The position numbers were made by a program, and so were the translations under genes. This document shows, piece after piece, positions 16,594 through 30,800 of a stretch of DNA of 31,990 nt (the first letter of the stretch is position 1; every line of letters begins with the position of its first letter). Source of the DNA: Galbibacter sp035306585. Its GTDB lineage: Bacteria > Bacteroidota > Bacteroidia > Flavobacteriales > Flavobacteriaceae. The stretch covers positions 1 through 31,990 of the forward strand of contig NZ_DATGNU010000070.1 of the NCBI RefSeq assembly GCF_035306585.1, written 5' to 3'. The notes below the pieces were generated by a model. That model was not told where the DNA came from. It did no database searches and saw only the letters and a list, made by a program, of their open reading frames with translations.

Positions 16594-18768
16594 ATGAAGC
16601 CGAGTTTAACCACATACATCCTATTACTACTTATGTGTTGTACCGGTGCATTTGCACAGGAGGATGTTCCTGTGGCTTCTATCGATATACCTGCACAAAA
16701 CCTATTGAAATTCAATAGGTTTTTAATCAATCCGACATTTTCAACTGTCAATGAGGATAATTCCTATATTAACCTTTATCACCGAAATCAATGGGTAAGT
16801 TTTGATGATAACTTCCAAACCTATTTAGGAAGCTATTCAGGACGTATTAGCGACCGCTCCGGTCTTGGATTAAGTATCTATCACCAAAAGTTTGGCACCA
16901 TTGCAAACTTCGGTGCTATTGCTAATTATGCTTACGGAATACGATTGTCACAGCATAGTAATTTGACTTTTGGGTTCAATTTGTCTTATTATAATAGTGG
17001 CGTGGATAAAAGTAATATTAATCCTAGTCAACCGAACGATCCTACCATTGCAGATTTAGAAAATGGTTCGCTACTTACATTCCAACCGGGGATTAACCTT
17101 TCTATCGGAAGTTTCGATATAGGTTTATATGCAGAGGATGCCTTTGATTATAATTTTAAAACAGGTGAATCATTAACTGAGTTTAAAGACAAAACGTTCA
17201 GTGCTCACCTAATGTATACCAATCGGTTTGATAATGGTGTTGGGATGTTAGAAAACGCTAGATTTAGTGCTTTAACCAGAGCACGTAGAATGGGAGATGA
17301 GGACCTATCGTTTTCTGGCAGTTTGATATTGGATATGCCTAAACTTGGATGGATTCAAGGAGGATATGATGATTTTTATGGCGTCGCAGCTGGCGTTGGT
17401 TTTAATTTAACCAAACGTCTTTCTTTAGGTTACACAATCGAAAAGGGAATCCGTGATCAGATCTCAAATTTTGGGGTTACCCACGAGATTAACTTTGCCT
17501 ATTCTTTCCAACCGATCCTTACCGAAAACAGGGTATTTGAGGATTTATTGGAGGATGAAAACCTGTTAGTTTTAGAAGAAGAGTCGAAAGACTCCCTTAC
17601 TGGGAAGGATGCTGAAATTGCGAGGCTTCAGAATTTGGTGGATGAGAACAATATGATCATCGACGAGATGATGTTCCGGCAAGATTCTATTGAGGAGGCA
17701 CGAAAGAATGATATCAACAAGCGATTTGCATATATTTTAAAGTTCATAAACGATAATAAATCCAACCCCAATCAAAATCAGGTGAAAAAACAGGTAGTGG
17801 ATATGTTGAAGGAGATCGACGAAAATGCTTATGCCGCTGCACAAAAGAAGTATGAGACTGACTTTGTTCATTTAAATGGTTCAGATAAAAAGCAAACCAG
17901 TACTGATATTCAATCGCCAAACAAGCGAACTAGGGTTTCCCCAAAACCCGTTGGCACGCCTTACGTAGGCTCTAGTAAAGTATTAACTGCTTCAACAGCT
18001 ACAACCTCAACCAATGTAGATGATGGAGCTTACGTAATTGCCAACGTTTATAAAGGAGAGACTTATATGCGATCTTTTATGGATGAACTTCAGAGGCAGG
18101 GTATTGCCTCGGGAAGTTTTTCTCATAATGGCCTGAATTATGTTTATTTAGAGCGATACAACAACTTAAGCGAAGCTAGGAAAAATTATTTATCCGATGT
18201 CAAGGAGAAGTACCAGGGGGATGTTTGGCTACTGCATATTGAACATGATAGCGGGGTCGATCAAACGAAATTAAACACGGCATATGCAAATGCCGATACT
18301 GGAAATAGCACTTCGGTAAAGCAAGAAGTTGAGATCACATATGATGATCCGTTCACTGCTAAAGCAGATAAAGAACAGGCCTTTAATGATTATAGTGGGC
18401 AGGTTGGTTATGATGCTGCTTCTATGCAGAATGGGCTATCGCAATGTCTAGACCGCTATGTTAGCAGAATTTTTAATTCTGACAAGAGAGGTTATAGCAA
18501 TATTGAGGTGGTCAACCATTCAAAAGCCAACTCCAGCAAGCAGTATTATATCATTGCAAATGTCTTTGCTGATGGTAAAAATGCCGATCGGTATATTAAT
18601 GAATTAAAGGAAGATGGCTATCACGCCCAGATTTATACAAACCCGAAAAACAACTATAAATATGTGTACTTGAGAAAATTTGATAATTGGAGCAGTGCTC
18701 TTAAAAGTTATAAGTCTAATGTTAATTTTAAAAATGACATTTGGATTATGCCTATTAAGAGTACATAG
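16594..18768 (+). CDS. PorP/SprF-family outer-membrane protein with two C-terminal SPOR-like modules
   Basis: A 724-residue protein with signal peptide MKPSLTTYILLLLMCCTGAFAQ. Residues about 30-305 resemble the PorP/SprF barrel family: an early F-N-R-F-L-I-N-P-T motif and NQWVSF, with repeated amphipathic aromatic strands. SprF-type proteins are required for secretion or attachment of SprB-type adhesins by the type IX system. A low-complexity and coiled linker follows (about 310-470). Two similar modules come next at about 476-556 and 645-724, each with a [YV]-x-I-A-N-V start, a long helix, Y-V-Y-L-[ER] and a D-[IV]-W-[IL] end, typical of SPOR-like folds. Family members are usually about 300-370 residues, so the tail is an addition. 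The gene starts 4 bp after its upstream neighbour. Confidence 0.88.
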   Translation: MKPSLTTYILLLLMCCTGAFAQEDVPVASIDIPAQNLLKFNRFLINPTFSTVNEDNSYINLYHRNQWVSFDDNFQTYLGSYSGRISDRSGLGLSIYHQKFGTIANFGAIANYAYGIRLSQHSNLTFGFNLSYYNSGVDKSNINPSQPNDPTIADLENGSLLTFQPGINLSIGSFDIGLYAEDAFDYNFKTGESLTEFKDKTFSAHLMYTNRFDNGVGMLENARFSALTRARRMGDEDLSFSGSLILDMPKLGWIQGGYDDFYGVAAGVGFNLTKRLSLGYTIEKGIRDQISNFGVTHEINFAYSFQPILTENRVFEDLLEDENLLVLEEESKDSLTGKDAEIARLQNLVDENNMIIDEMMFRQDSIEEARKNDINKRFAYILKFINDNKSNPNQNQVKKQVVDMLKEIDENAYAAAQKKYETDFVHLNGSDKKQTSTDIQSPNKRTRVSPKPVGTPYVGSSKVLTASTATTSTNVDDGAYVIANVYKGETYMRSFMDELQRQGIASGSFSHNGLNYVYLERYNNLSEARKNYLSDVKEKYQGDVWLLHIEHDSGVDQTKLNTAYANADTGNSTSVKQEVEITYDDPFTAKADKEQAFNDYSGQVGYDAASMQNGLSQCLDRYVSRIFNSDKRGYSNIEVVNHSKANSSKQYYIIANVFADGKNADRYINELKEDGYHAQIYTNPKNNYKYVYLRKFDNWSSALKSYKSNVNFKNDIWIMPIKST

Positions 18769-18832
18769 ACATATTTAGATATTCGATATAAACATATTTT
18801 ACAAATAGTAACAAGTCCCCAAAACTTAAGCT

Positions 18833-21800
18833 ATGACAAGAAACTACTTTACCCTAAAATTCTATACCCTTTTTGCATGCATATTTTTTGCAGGCATTTT
18901 TGCATTATCAGCACAAGTTGGAAAACCTTTTGATGTAAGATATGAGAATAACATCAAAGGTGATATTACCTTCATTGGCAATAATATCCTTAATAGAGAT
19001 GAAGGCAACCAGGGACCGAACCGTCCTTATAACAGTACAGGTAATAAATCAGATTATAATGACGACCTGAACATGCAATATATCGACATTGATAATGATA
19101 GAAGTACCTTTAGTTCAAGTAGTGCTACCCTAACTATTCCTGATCCAAGTTGTAGCCGAGTTGTATATGCGGGGCTATATTGGACGGCAAAGTATCCATT
19201 TGAAGAAGGGGGAGGTACCCGTAATGATGGTTATTATGTAATAGATTCAGAACGACTTGATTATACATCAATAAAATTTAGAACCCCGGGGAACAGTTAT
19301 ATTAACATAACTGCGGATGAAATTATTCATGATGGGTTTAATGGTAACACGACTGAGGACGCTCCATATACGTGCTATAAGAATATAACAGAAATAATCA
19401 ATAGTTTATCAAACGTTGCTGGAGAATATACCGTGGCAAATGTTAGAGCTGCTAAAGGTTTTATAAAAGGAGGTGGTTCTGCGGGTTGGTCTATGGTTGT
19501 TGTTTATGAAAACCCAACATTACCAGGTAAGTTTATTACCACTTTTGATGGTTTTGCAGGAATTCAAAGCGAAGATCCTCCTGTGGATATTGAAGTAGAT
19601 GGTTTTAAAACATTGCCAGAAGGTTTTCCTGTTCATGCTAATATGATCGTATCTACTCTTGAAGGAGATAATAGAATCGATGGGGATGGACTTTCAATTA
19701 GTGCAGAGGATAATCCTACTTTTTTTGACCTAGGAACAAATACTACTATAAATAATAAAACTAATTTTTTTGATAGTAATATTACTTTAAACAACCAGAT
19801 CATTACGGACAGGAATCCTAATAGTGTCAATACGCTTGGATTTGATACTGATAAATTTAAGGTTCCTAATGGAAATAATTCAGTAATACCAAATGATGCT
19901 GATAATGCCACATTACGCCTAAGTACTGATGGTGATACCTACTATGTGTATTTTACTTCTTTTGATGTCGAGATAATTGAACCTGAAATACAATTAACAA
20001 AAAAGGTTTTTGATATCGATGGGAATGATATTCAAGGGCAACCTGTAGATCTAGGTCAAGAAATACAATACAGACTTAGTTTTGATAATATCGGTAATGA
20101 TAACGGAACGAATTTTACCCTTAAAGATGTTTTACCTTCAAATGTTGACTTCTTAAGTGCGGAATTACCCCCTTCAATTGGAGGCAACCAAATACAGCAA
20201 TCATATAATGAAGATACTCATGAATTGATTTTTACAATTCCTGATATTTACATTGAGAAGGTCAGAGATGCCTATACTATTAATATAAACGTTAGAGTGC
20301 AGCCAGATTGCGATAAACTACGTGACGCATGTTCTAATATTATTCAAAATCAAGCATTTGCTACCTATCAGGGTGTATTAAATGACAATCTAATTTCTGA
20401 TGATCCAAGTGTCTCAGGTTTTGATGCATGCAACTTTGCAATCCCTGGATCAACCAATTTCTTGCCAAATTTGGAGGATTGTAATTTTTCAAGAGAAATA
20501 GCAATTTGTGGAGAATCTGTTGATCTTATAGCAGGTGCTAATTATGATACATATCAATGGTTTTTTCAAAATCCTGACGGCACTTATAGACAGTTAACTA
20601 ATGTAATTAGCGGCTCTGAAGGACAAAAATATATGGCGACTAATTATGGAACCTATAAAGTTGAAAAGATAATCGCGGAACCTTGTAAAAGCTATGATGA
20701 ATTTATTACTGTAGTTCCAAGAAGCAACGAGTTAGATAGCCCGATAACCCCTTTTGCGGACCAAATTGTTACGTGTTCGAATGATGGAACGTTGCTACCA
20801 AAATTCTTTTTATGTGGAACAAATGATGACCGTCTACTGAATGTTAGCTATCCAGATGCTCAAGTGTTTTGGCAAAAATTGAGTGGGGATTGCGGTATTG
20901 ACTCAGAAGGAGAAAATTGTCCTACAAAAAACAATTCTTGTACTTGGGTAGAAGTGAAGGCTGGAGATCAATTTTTGCTCACAGAAGCAGGCGAATATCG
21001 TTTAGAGGTTCGTTATCAGAATAATTGTTTTAATCGATTTTATTTTAAAGCTTATGAAAACTCTGTAGATCCCGCAGTTACGACTGAAAACATTATTTGT
21101 GAATCAAAGGGAAGTATAGACATCAATAATGTTGGTTCTGGTTATGAATTTGCTGTAGCATTAGCTACTGTAGATTTTGATCCAAATACTGCTACTTGGC
21201 AGGATGCTAATTCTTTTGTTATTGAAACGGCCGGTACTTACAATGTTTACATCCGTCAATCTGATTTAGATTTGGAGACAGGAGATAGACAACCTTGTTT
21301 ATTTACATTTGAAAATGTAGTCATTTCCAAAAGTAATTTTAATGTTACAGTTGAAACTACGAATCCTTTTTGTAATTCTTCGAAAGGGTCTTTTAATATT
21401 AATGCGGTAGACGCAAGAGCTTGGTATACCTATGTATTAAAGGATGATTTTGGTGCAGTTGTCGATGAGGAAGAGGCAACAGACGATGATAATCATGTGT
21501 TTGGAAATCTTAATCCAGGAACATATACTATAGAAGTTACAACTGAGGATGGCTGTACTTTCTCTGAAAAATATACCATTTCGCCACCAGTACCTTTAAC
21601 AATTACTGCAAATGTGTCTCAAAATGTAACCTGTAAAGAAGGAAATATTCAAGTGCTTTCTGAAGGAGGTACAACACCACATACTTATGCGATTTGGAGT
21701 TATGAACCAGCAGTTGGAGCGACTGCCCCACCAATTAGTTATGAAAGTGTTGATGATATTCCAGCTGGAGAGATGCAACAAGTTGGACAAACAAGCCAAA

Positions 21801-24800
21801 TTTTTGATGTTAAATTAGGAGAGCAAGGAACCTATAGCTACGTAGTTTTTGATAGAAATAATTGTTATGCTTTTTCAAATAAAGTTACCATTAGTGTTGA
21901 ACCACCAATGGAGTATCAGGTAAATTCTACAAATGAAACTTGTTTTGGTTCCGAGGATGGTACGATTTCTATAGAAATAATTAATGACCAAAAGTATAGG
22001 GTTTCCTATAGCTTAGATGGCGTTAATTTTACTGCTAATCCTAATTTTAAGAATTTAGAACCAGGTGATTATACCGTCATTGTCAGAGGTGAAAAAGGCA
22101 ACAGAATTTGTGATTTTGAAACACCTATTACAATCGCTGAAGGAGTTCAAATTTCTGCAGATGCAGGGTTAACTAGTGAATATAACTGTTTGACTGATGG
22201 AGAAATTACATTCTCTAATGCAGTTGGAGGTTCAGGGATCTTTGAATATTCAATAGATGGGGTGACTTGGCAGGACAGTCCTGTGTTTGGTGGTTTAAAA
22301 GACGGAACTTATACACCTAGTTATAGAGATAAAAACAATCCTGATTGTATCCAAAGTGCAACAGAGATTACACTTGATCCATTAACACCACCGACAGATA
22401 TTGACTTTACTATGAGTACAGTGCGGTGTCCAGATAATTCTTCAGATGTAAGCCTATCGGTAACAGGAGGATCAGGTGAAATCCAATACGAAATTATAAG
22501 TCCAGCTACGGCCGCTAAAGATAACGGAACGAATAATGTTTTTGAAAATTTAGAGGCTGGTGTAACCTACACCTTTAAAGTAACAGATGAAAAAGGCTGT
22601 TTTTATGATGAAAATGTAACGATTCCAGAACTAACCCCAATAAGTGTTGTTGGTAAGTTAGTTAGTAATGTTAGTTGTGTAGGCGGTTCAGACGGTGCAA
22701 TTCAATATTCAGTAAATGGATTTACTGTAAACTACCGATATACTGTTACTAACGCAGCAGGAGCAGTTGTTGGTAGTGGCCTTGACCAAACAGGAAATAC
22801 TTTTAATGCCACAGGATTAGCTGCTGGAACCTATACTATTGCGGTGACTGATAACACTACCAATTGTACAGATTCAGACGTTGTGACTGTTGAAGAACCT
22901 GAAGACCCATTAATACTAGGACAAGCAGAAATTACTCATGAAAGTTGTACAAGCACAGGTACAACTAACCCAGGAACTATAACAGTTAGTGCTTCTGGCG
23001 GATGGGGTAGTTATACGTATGAAATATATAATGCAGCAGGAACATTATTAGTGAGGAATGGAACAGGATTCTTCAAAGACTTAACTGCGGGAGATTATAC
23101 TGTTAAGGTTTTTGATGCCAATCAATGTGATGTTGATTCGACTGACATTACAATAAAACCAGCAATAGCGCCAGAATTAAAGCTTTCTGCAAATGATCTT
23201 TGTTATGATGATGCTGTTGGTTTAATCATTACTGCTACTGTAACGTCTGGAACAGGTTCGGGGGTATTAAGCTATTCATTAAATGGAGGCATAACCAATA
23301 CAACAGGAATTTTTAAAGAGCTTGATCCTGGTACATACACGGTTACTGTAATAGATGAAAACAATTGTAAGGATACCGAATCTATTTCTATAGACCCAGA
23401 ATTGAAAGTAAGTGCTTCTGCGGATTCTATTTCTTGGTGTGGATCATCAACCGATGTTACCATAACGGCAGTAGGAGGTGACGGAAATTATGTTTATGCA
23501 GTTGTCACTAAAGGTACAACCCCTACTAGCTTCTCGCCAACAAACCCTATGACCATTTCTGAGGAAGGGGAGTATGAAGTGTATGTTAGGGACCATGCCA
23601 GTGGAGAAGGTTATTGTGAAGCGAAATATGATATTACCGTAGATAAAGATCCTAAATTGGAGGTGTCAGCCTCGAATACTGAAATTTTATGTAACGGTAC
23701 CACTTCTACTCTTACCATTACTCCAACTGGAGGTTCTGGAGTTTACAGTGAATATTCTATAGATGGAGGGGCAACTTACCAAGGGTCAAACATCTTTAAC
23801 AACCTAATCTCGGGGAACTACAATATCGTCGTAAAAGACTCAAAGGGTTGTGAAGTTAAGTTGTTTTACACAATTGCACAACCTCAAGAGTTAACAGCCT
23901 CGGCAAATGTTGCTGCATTAGTAGAATGTAATCCAACACAAGGAGCAGATGTAAGAATAACCAATGCACAAGGAGGAACTGGACCGTATACGTATAGTTT
24001 TGATGGAGGGTCAACCTATGGTAATTCTGCAACAAAAAATTTAATGCCAGGTACATACGAGTTATATATACAAGATGCAAGTGATTGTGTTTACGGTCCT
24101 ATGCCTATTACAGTTGAAGAGGGACCTGAAGATCCTGATCTTGGGGCTTCTGTTGCTTATAATTGTGATGGTACAGGAAATATTACCGTAAGTGCATCAC
24201 CTTCAACTTTTGATTATACGTTCCAACTTAATGGAGGTGCGGAGCAAACAGAAAATGTATTTACTGGAGTTGCACCTGGAACCCACGATGTAAAAATAAA
24301 TTATGTTAGTAACCTACCTGCGACTCCTAGTGTTCTACTAGTTGAGGATTTTGGTTTTGGACCTAATACAAGTATCCCAAGTATTGATACTGCTGTATAT
24401 TGTTATGAAGATCAAATCCCTGGAGGTAACTGTGGTTCTCAAGCTGATATTGATGACACTAGAATAAATGATGGCGAGTATTCAGTAACTCAAAGAATTG
24501 CTAGAGATTTTAGTGATTGGGTAGATGTTAGAGACCACACGGGTAATCCGGAAGGCAGGTTTGTCGCCATTAACATTGGAGATGTAGCAGGAATGGGAGG
24601 AGTAATTTATAGAAAACCAATTAAAGACTTCCTTCCAAATCAGGATGTTCAAGTTTCTATTTGGGGTCATAACCTTATGGAATCTACCTCAAATCCAGAG
24701 AAGGGAGATCCAAATATTGTAATTCAATTAGTAGATCCAAGTACTGATGCCGTTATTGCTTTTGACGAAACTGGCTTTATTCCTAAGTCGGACAAATGGG

Positions 24801-27800
24801 AACAGTTTATTATTGATTTAAATCCCGATGGTCATACTGAACTAGACCTTGTTATTAGAACATTTTCTACCGTAAAAGATGGAAATGACTTGGCTATTGA
24901 TGATATTCTAGTTACTCAAATCCCAGAAAAATGTCCACTTTCTAAGGATATTAAGGTAGTTGTTGAGGAAAATCAAGGTTTTGCTGCTGAATTAGTAGGG
25001 GTTTCGGATGTAAGCTGTAATGGTTTAACCGATGGCAAAATTACCATTGCCGTGAGCAATTTTGGAGCAAGTGGTTATGAATACAGTCTGGATAATTTTG
25101 GTACAACTTTAGGCAACTCGACAGAAGCAACTTTAGAAATTCCTGTGAATAAAGGACTGGGTGCATACACGCTTTATATAAGAGATATAGCGAATCAAAC
25201 GGCTGATCCGACTCTAGCGTGTGGTGCTGAAATACCATTTACAATTACCCAACCTGATCATGTGGAGGTCACAGCTAGTATCACTTCAGAAATCACTTGT
25301 AATACAGCTACTGCCACTATAACTGCGATTACTGCTACAGGTGGAACTCCTGGTTACACATATCAGTTGGAAGATGCTAATGGAAAAGCAATTACAGGGT
25401 ATGATTTTGCCGCTAATGGAAGTAATAGAGTATTTAATAATTTACCAATTGGTGATTATGTTGTAAGAGCGAAAGACAGTAATGGTTGTGATGATATAAC
25501 TGATACAATAGAAATAACCGCACCTGTAGATATACTATTTACAGCGGTGCCTAGCGCTTGTGTCGGCGGTAGTTATACCCCAGAGATTCATGTTGAAATA
25601 ACTCAGGGTAATGGTGATTATATGGTCAGCCTAAGTGATGGAACAGGTGTGTTCTACCCCACAAATGTTGACGATAAAAATCACGTATTTAAAGGTTTAG
25701 ATCCAGGAACTTACCAAGTGACAGTTAAAGACGGATACGGCTGTTCAGCTGCAACGCAAACTGTTATTGTAAGGGAAGATCTTGATGCTGGAATTGATGT
25801 AACACATATTGCGTGTACCGCAGGGTCCATTATAGTAACAGCAACTGGTGGTGATGGTAATTATGAGTATAGTTATGATGGAGGAGTAAGCTTTGTCCCT
25901 GAAAACACTCATGAGGTAAGTACTCCAGGATCTATTGATGTCGCTGTAAGGGACGGTTCAGGCGCCTGTATTTATGAAGATAATGTAGAAGTAAAAGCGT
26001 TTGACGCTATTAGCATTAATGTAACATCAACTCAACCTCAGTGTCACAATGACGAAGGTTCCATTCTTATTGATATTAGTGGAGGTGTTGGACCTTACAC
26101 TATTGTTGTAAATAATGGAACTACGGAAGTCGAAAAGGAGGAAAATTATACAGGGACCTCGATAACATATTATAACATGCCAGCTGGAAATTATACTGTT
26201 ACAGTTACTGATAAATATGGCTGTGATGATGATAAACCTGCTGATATTGAGAATCCTGCGGAATTAATTGGTGACCTTATCCCTATGATCACGGATTGTG
26301 GTGCAACTCCCGATGCTTTTGGCTTTGATATTATTAATGTACCAACATATCCAGGATTAACCGTTGAATACACTGATAATGCAAATGTTCCTTCACCAAC
26401 ATGGCAAACAACAAATGAATTCCGTACCTACAAACCTGGTGATGTGGTGTATCCAGCAATACGAACCATTGACGCTAAAGGTGAAATTGTTTGTTACTAC
26501 GAGTTTAATCGTTTCTTAATTCCTTATCCTTTGGATGATTTAAGTATAGATATTAAATCAACTGAAGTGTCTTGTGACAGTAAAATGCTTTCGGTAACTG
26601 TTGTCGGTAGTAAAGGTCTTCCTGGATATCAATACACCTATACAGAAGATGTATTCAATTTCGACCCTAACAATCCTGAAAATCCATGGACTGAAGCAAC
26701 TCCTGAGGATGGACCTCATGATTTTACGTTTATTGGGCTGATTCCTGGAAGAACATACGTCTTTTTTGTAAAGGATTCCACTGGGTGTATCCGTCAGAGT
26801 TCTATAAATATCAATGAGGGCTTAATAGAGTTACCTATGGAAATAGAACTTAATTATGAGCCTACTTGTTTTAGTGCAAATGATGGCCAAATTTCTTTTA
26901 CTCTTACCGATGAAGACGGTACTGTAGAATCATTTATTCGTTATGAATTATATGAATTAGGAGACGTTGTTCCACTTCACACAAGTGACCCCAATGTTGG
27001 TTTCACCTCTCCGCAAAGTTACACCATTCCGACTTTGTTGTCACCAGGGGAATATTATGTAAAAGTAATTCAACATGATGGAGCTGGAAATGATGCTTGT
27101 GTTACTGCAACTGAAAATATTACCATTAAAGAGCAAGACCCAATCACAGGAATACCTGAAAAATTGAGAGATATTACTTGTGAAACCCCTGGTTTAATCG
27201 TAGTTCCTGATATTCAAGGTGGTGGAGGTGAATACACCTACATTCTGTCTAGCACTAATTTTGATGTTGACGGTGATGGTGCTTATGATCCTGCTATAGA
27301 TTTTATTGAGACCACTGACAATCCGATGGAGGTGTTCATTGACTATATTTTGAATCCTGCGTTGGGAACTGTTGACGTTCATGTTATTGTAAAAGATCAA
27401 TATGATTGTGAGCAAAATCTAGGAGAGGTAACATTGATTATTAGTCAACCACCAGTAATTGAAGAGGTACTAGTTGACAATTGTTTAGGCAATTCAACTA
27501 TTACAATTATTGTTGAGGATGGTACGGGACAAGCACCGTTTTACTATTCTATAGATGGTGGTGCAACTTATAGTGTGGTTGGAGAAAATGAATTTGCCAA
27601 TCTTTCCTCTGGGAATTATGATATTGTGGTAAAAGACAGCAATGGCTGTACAGTCTCTGCCTCTGCAAAAGTTGAAATTTATGAGCAATTGGCCTTTGCA
27701 AAATTAGAAGTAACTGAGGCACTCGATTGTCAAGACGCAAGTGATGGCGGCGGAAATGCTCATATTTACTTTGAAGTTAAGGGAGGTTCAAGTGTTGATG

Positions 27801-30800
27801 CATCTACTAATATAGTGTATTCCATTAGTGGACCAGCTGGATTTACTTCTCCAGTTACCGAAACTCCAATACCAATATCGGCCACACCTCCGAATTCTAG
27901 GTTGTTTACCGATGCAAATGTGGCTGGAACTTACACCATTACACTTAAAGACCTCAAAACAGAATGTGTAATTTCAAGAACTATCGAAGTTCCTGAGAAA
28001 GTCGTACCAGAGATTTTAGGAAATCCTATTGTAACTGATGTTACCTGTCATGGTGACGCTGATGGAACCATAACAGTAACTGCGTTGGACAATGGTGTAG
28101 GACCCTATACATTTGAGATTGTTTCAAGTAATGGAACAGCCTCTATTATAACACCATTTAGCACTAACGGTTATCAAGCGACTTTTACTGGATTGGCTGG
28201 AGCAGCTGGTGGTGTGATATATGGAATTGAAATTACTGCTGATGCAGACAATAATTGTACTTCCACATTAATAGAGGCTATTATCTATGAGCCAGCAGAT
28301 CTTGAAAATTTGGCTTTAGACGTACTTGAGTTTAGCTGTACCACAGGAAATACTGTAAATATGGCGACGGTTACTGCTAGCGGTGTTACTGGAGGAGTAG
28401 TAGATTATACCTACGAGTTTATCTATGATAACGGCACTCCGGGAGACACTAGCGATGATAGAACTCAGAAAGGTTCTGAAACAGTGTTTAATGTTTCAAA
28501 TCCTTTGGGTGGAAATGTTATTGTAACTGTTTATGATGAAAAAGGATGTTTTATCTCAGATGATACAGATGTTAAACCATACAACAAATTAGAGGATATA
28601 GAAACCATCCCAACGAATCCGACATGTAATGGTGGGGATGGCTCTATTGAAGTAAATGCTACATTAGGTTTAGGTCATAACACTGAAATTTTAGAGTTTT
28701 TCTTATATGACAATAATGGCGGACAAATAGGAAATAAAAAAGTTCAAGGGACCACTGCAATATTTGATAACTTGGATGTCGGAAGTTATCAAGTTAAGGT
28801 CGTTAATATTGATACAACTTGTGAACTTGTGGTTTTCGAAGAATTAACAGATCCTAATACATTTGATATAGAATTAAATGTTATATCAACTGCAGTTTGT
28901 TTAGGTTCTGCTACTGGTGAAATCACTGTAGCTCTTGTGGATCCAAATGGCTCACCATCTTATTCTGGATCGTTCACATGGACGATTTATAACACCAATG
29001 GTTCACTAGTTGATAAAACCGATGACACCGTCTATAAAGTTGGAAGTAGTCCTGATAATGGTCCGATTTCAATCGATCAGTTTGAAGCTGGGACATATAT
29101 CATTTATGTCGCCCAGGATAATAATCCGATGTGTACTCAAGAAACTGTGTTTACCATAGCAACTCCACCAGCAGCTTTAGATGCTGAAGCAACTGTGACA
29201 GCTCAAACTTGTGACCTTGATGATGGTATTATTGAGATAATTAATGTATCTGGTGGATGGGGTGGTTATAAATACTATGTAAGTACTACACAAAATCCAG
29301 ATCCAAACGACAGCAATAATTATATGACCAACCCTCGTTTTGAAGATTTGCCTACAGGGATTTATTATATTTGGGTGATCGATCAAAAGGGTTGTCCTAT
29401 CCAGTTGCCGAATAAAGAGATTGTTAAACCAACTCCAATTACAGCTGCTATTTCAGTAAGCTCACCAAATTGTGATGGATTAGAAGGGGAAATTACCGTA
29501 GATAATGTTGTAGGAGGTTCTGGAGGGCCTTATACATTCCAATTAATTAAAGATGGTGCTGATTTCGGTGCACCAAAATCAGGAAGTACAGCGACCTTCA
29601 CTGATCTTGGAGCGGGAGCTTATAAGATTAGAATCTCAGACAATTGGAATTGTAGCACCACCCCTATTACGGAAGTTACAATATTTGAAGAGATCAGCTT
29701 AGGCTACACTATTGACAAAGTGATCTCATGTGATGTGTCCAATAACAACCTAGCAGGGGCAGTGACGATCAATGCAAATGGTGGTTCGGGAACCTTCACA
29801 TATAGTGTAAAATTCCCTGATGATACTACAGCAGGCAATGGAACTAGTGCGAGCTTTACAGGATTAGATCAAGTTGGAACATATACTTTCACAGTGACAG
29901 ATAGTGAAGGCTGTGTGGACACTATTGATTTAGAATTAAGTGCACCAGTTCTACCTGTCCTTGAGATCAGCGATCAAATAAACGTTTCATGTGAAGAAGC
30001 AGCTGACGGAGCGATAAAAGCGACTGTTACAGCAGAAACCACTATCAACCCACCTTATACATATACCTTAACTGGTCCAGTTACCGCAACTAATACCCAT
30101 GGATTGTTTACAGAGCTTCCTGCAGGTAATTATGTGTTAAGTGTGACTTCTGATTTAGGGTGTTCTGACCAGACTATTGTTACCATTACTGAACCTAAAG
30201 CCTTAGATTTTACAGCTGCAGTTACAACAGAATTTGTTTGTAATCCGAGTAATACAACTGCTTTAGGTCAGATTACAGTAACAGTTGATCCAACAACAGG
30301 GACGGCTCCTTATTTATACAGTATCGATGGTAATAATTACCAAACTAGTAATGTCTTTGATGTAATTGATACTGGAAATGTAGAAACCTATACCTTGTAT
30401 GTTAAGGATGCTAACGGTTGTTCGTATACTAGCGGGGTAAGTATTGATCCACTGCCAAAAATAAACGCAGTAGACGTCACTTCAATTACAGCGATTACTT
30501 GTTCAAATCCAGAAAATGTCCGTGTGGAAATTCATGGTGGTTCAGGAGAATTTGTTGTAGAGTTATTACCAAATGGACCAACACAGACAATTTCTGGGCA
30601 GGTAGCCACCTTTTATCTACCAGAGGCTGGAGATTATGTGTTTAAAATTACGGATACCGCTACGGGTTGTTTCTATATTACCGCACCCTATACGGTTGCG
30701 CCATATGATCTTATAACAGCTACGGTAACAGCTCGTTCGCCAATAGACTGTTATAACACAGCAACAGGGGAAATCACCGTAGATGTTGTAAACTACACCG

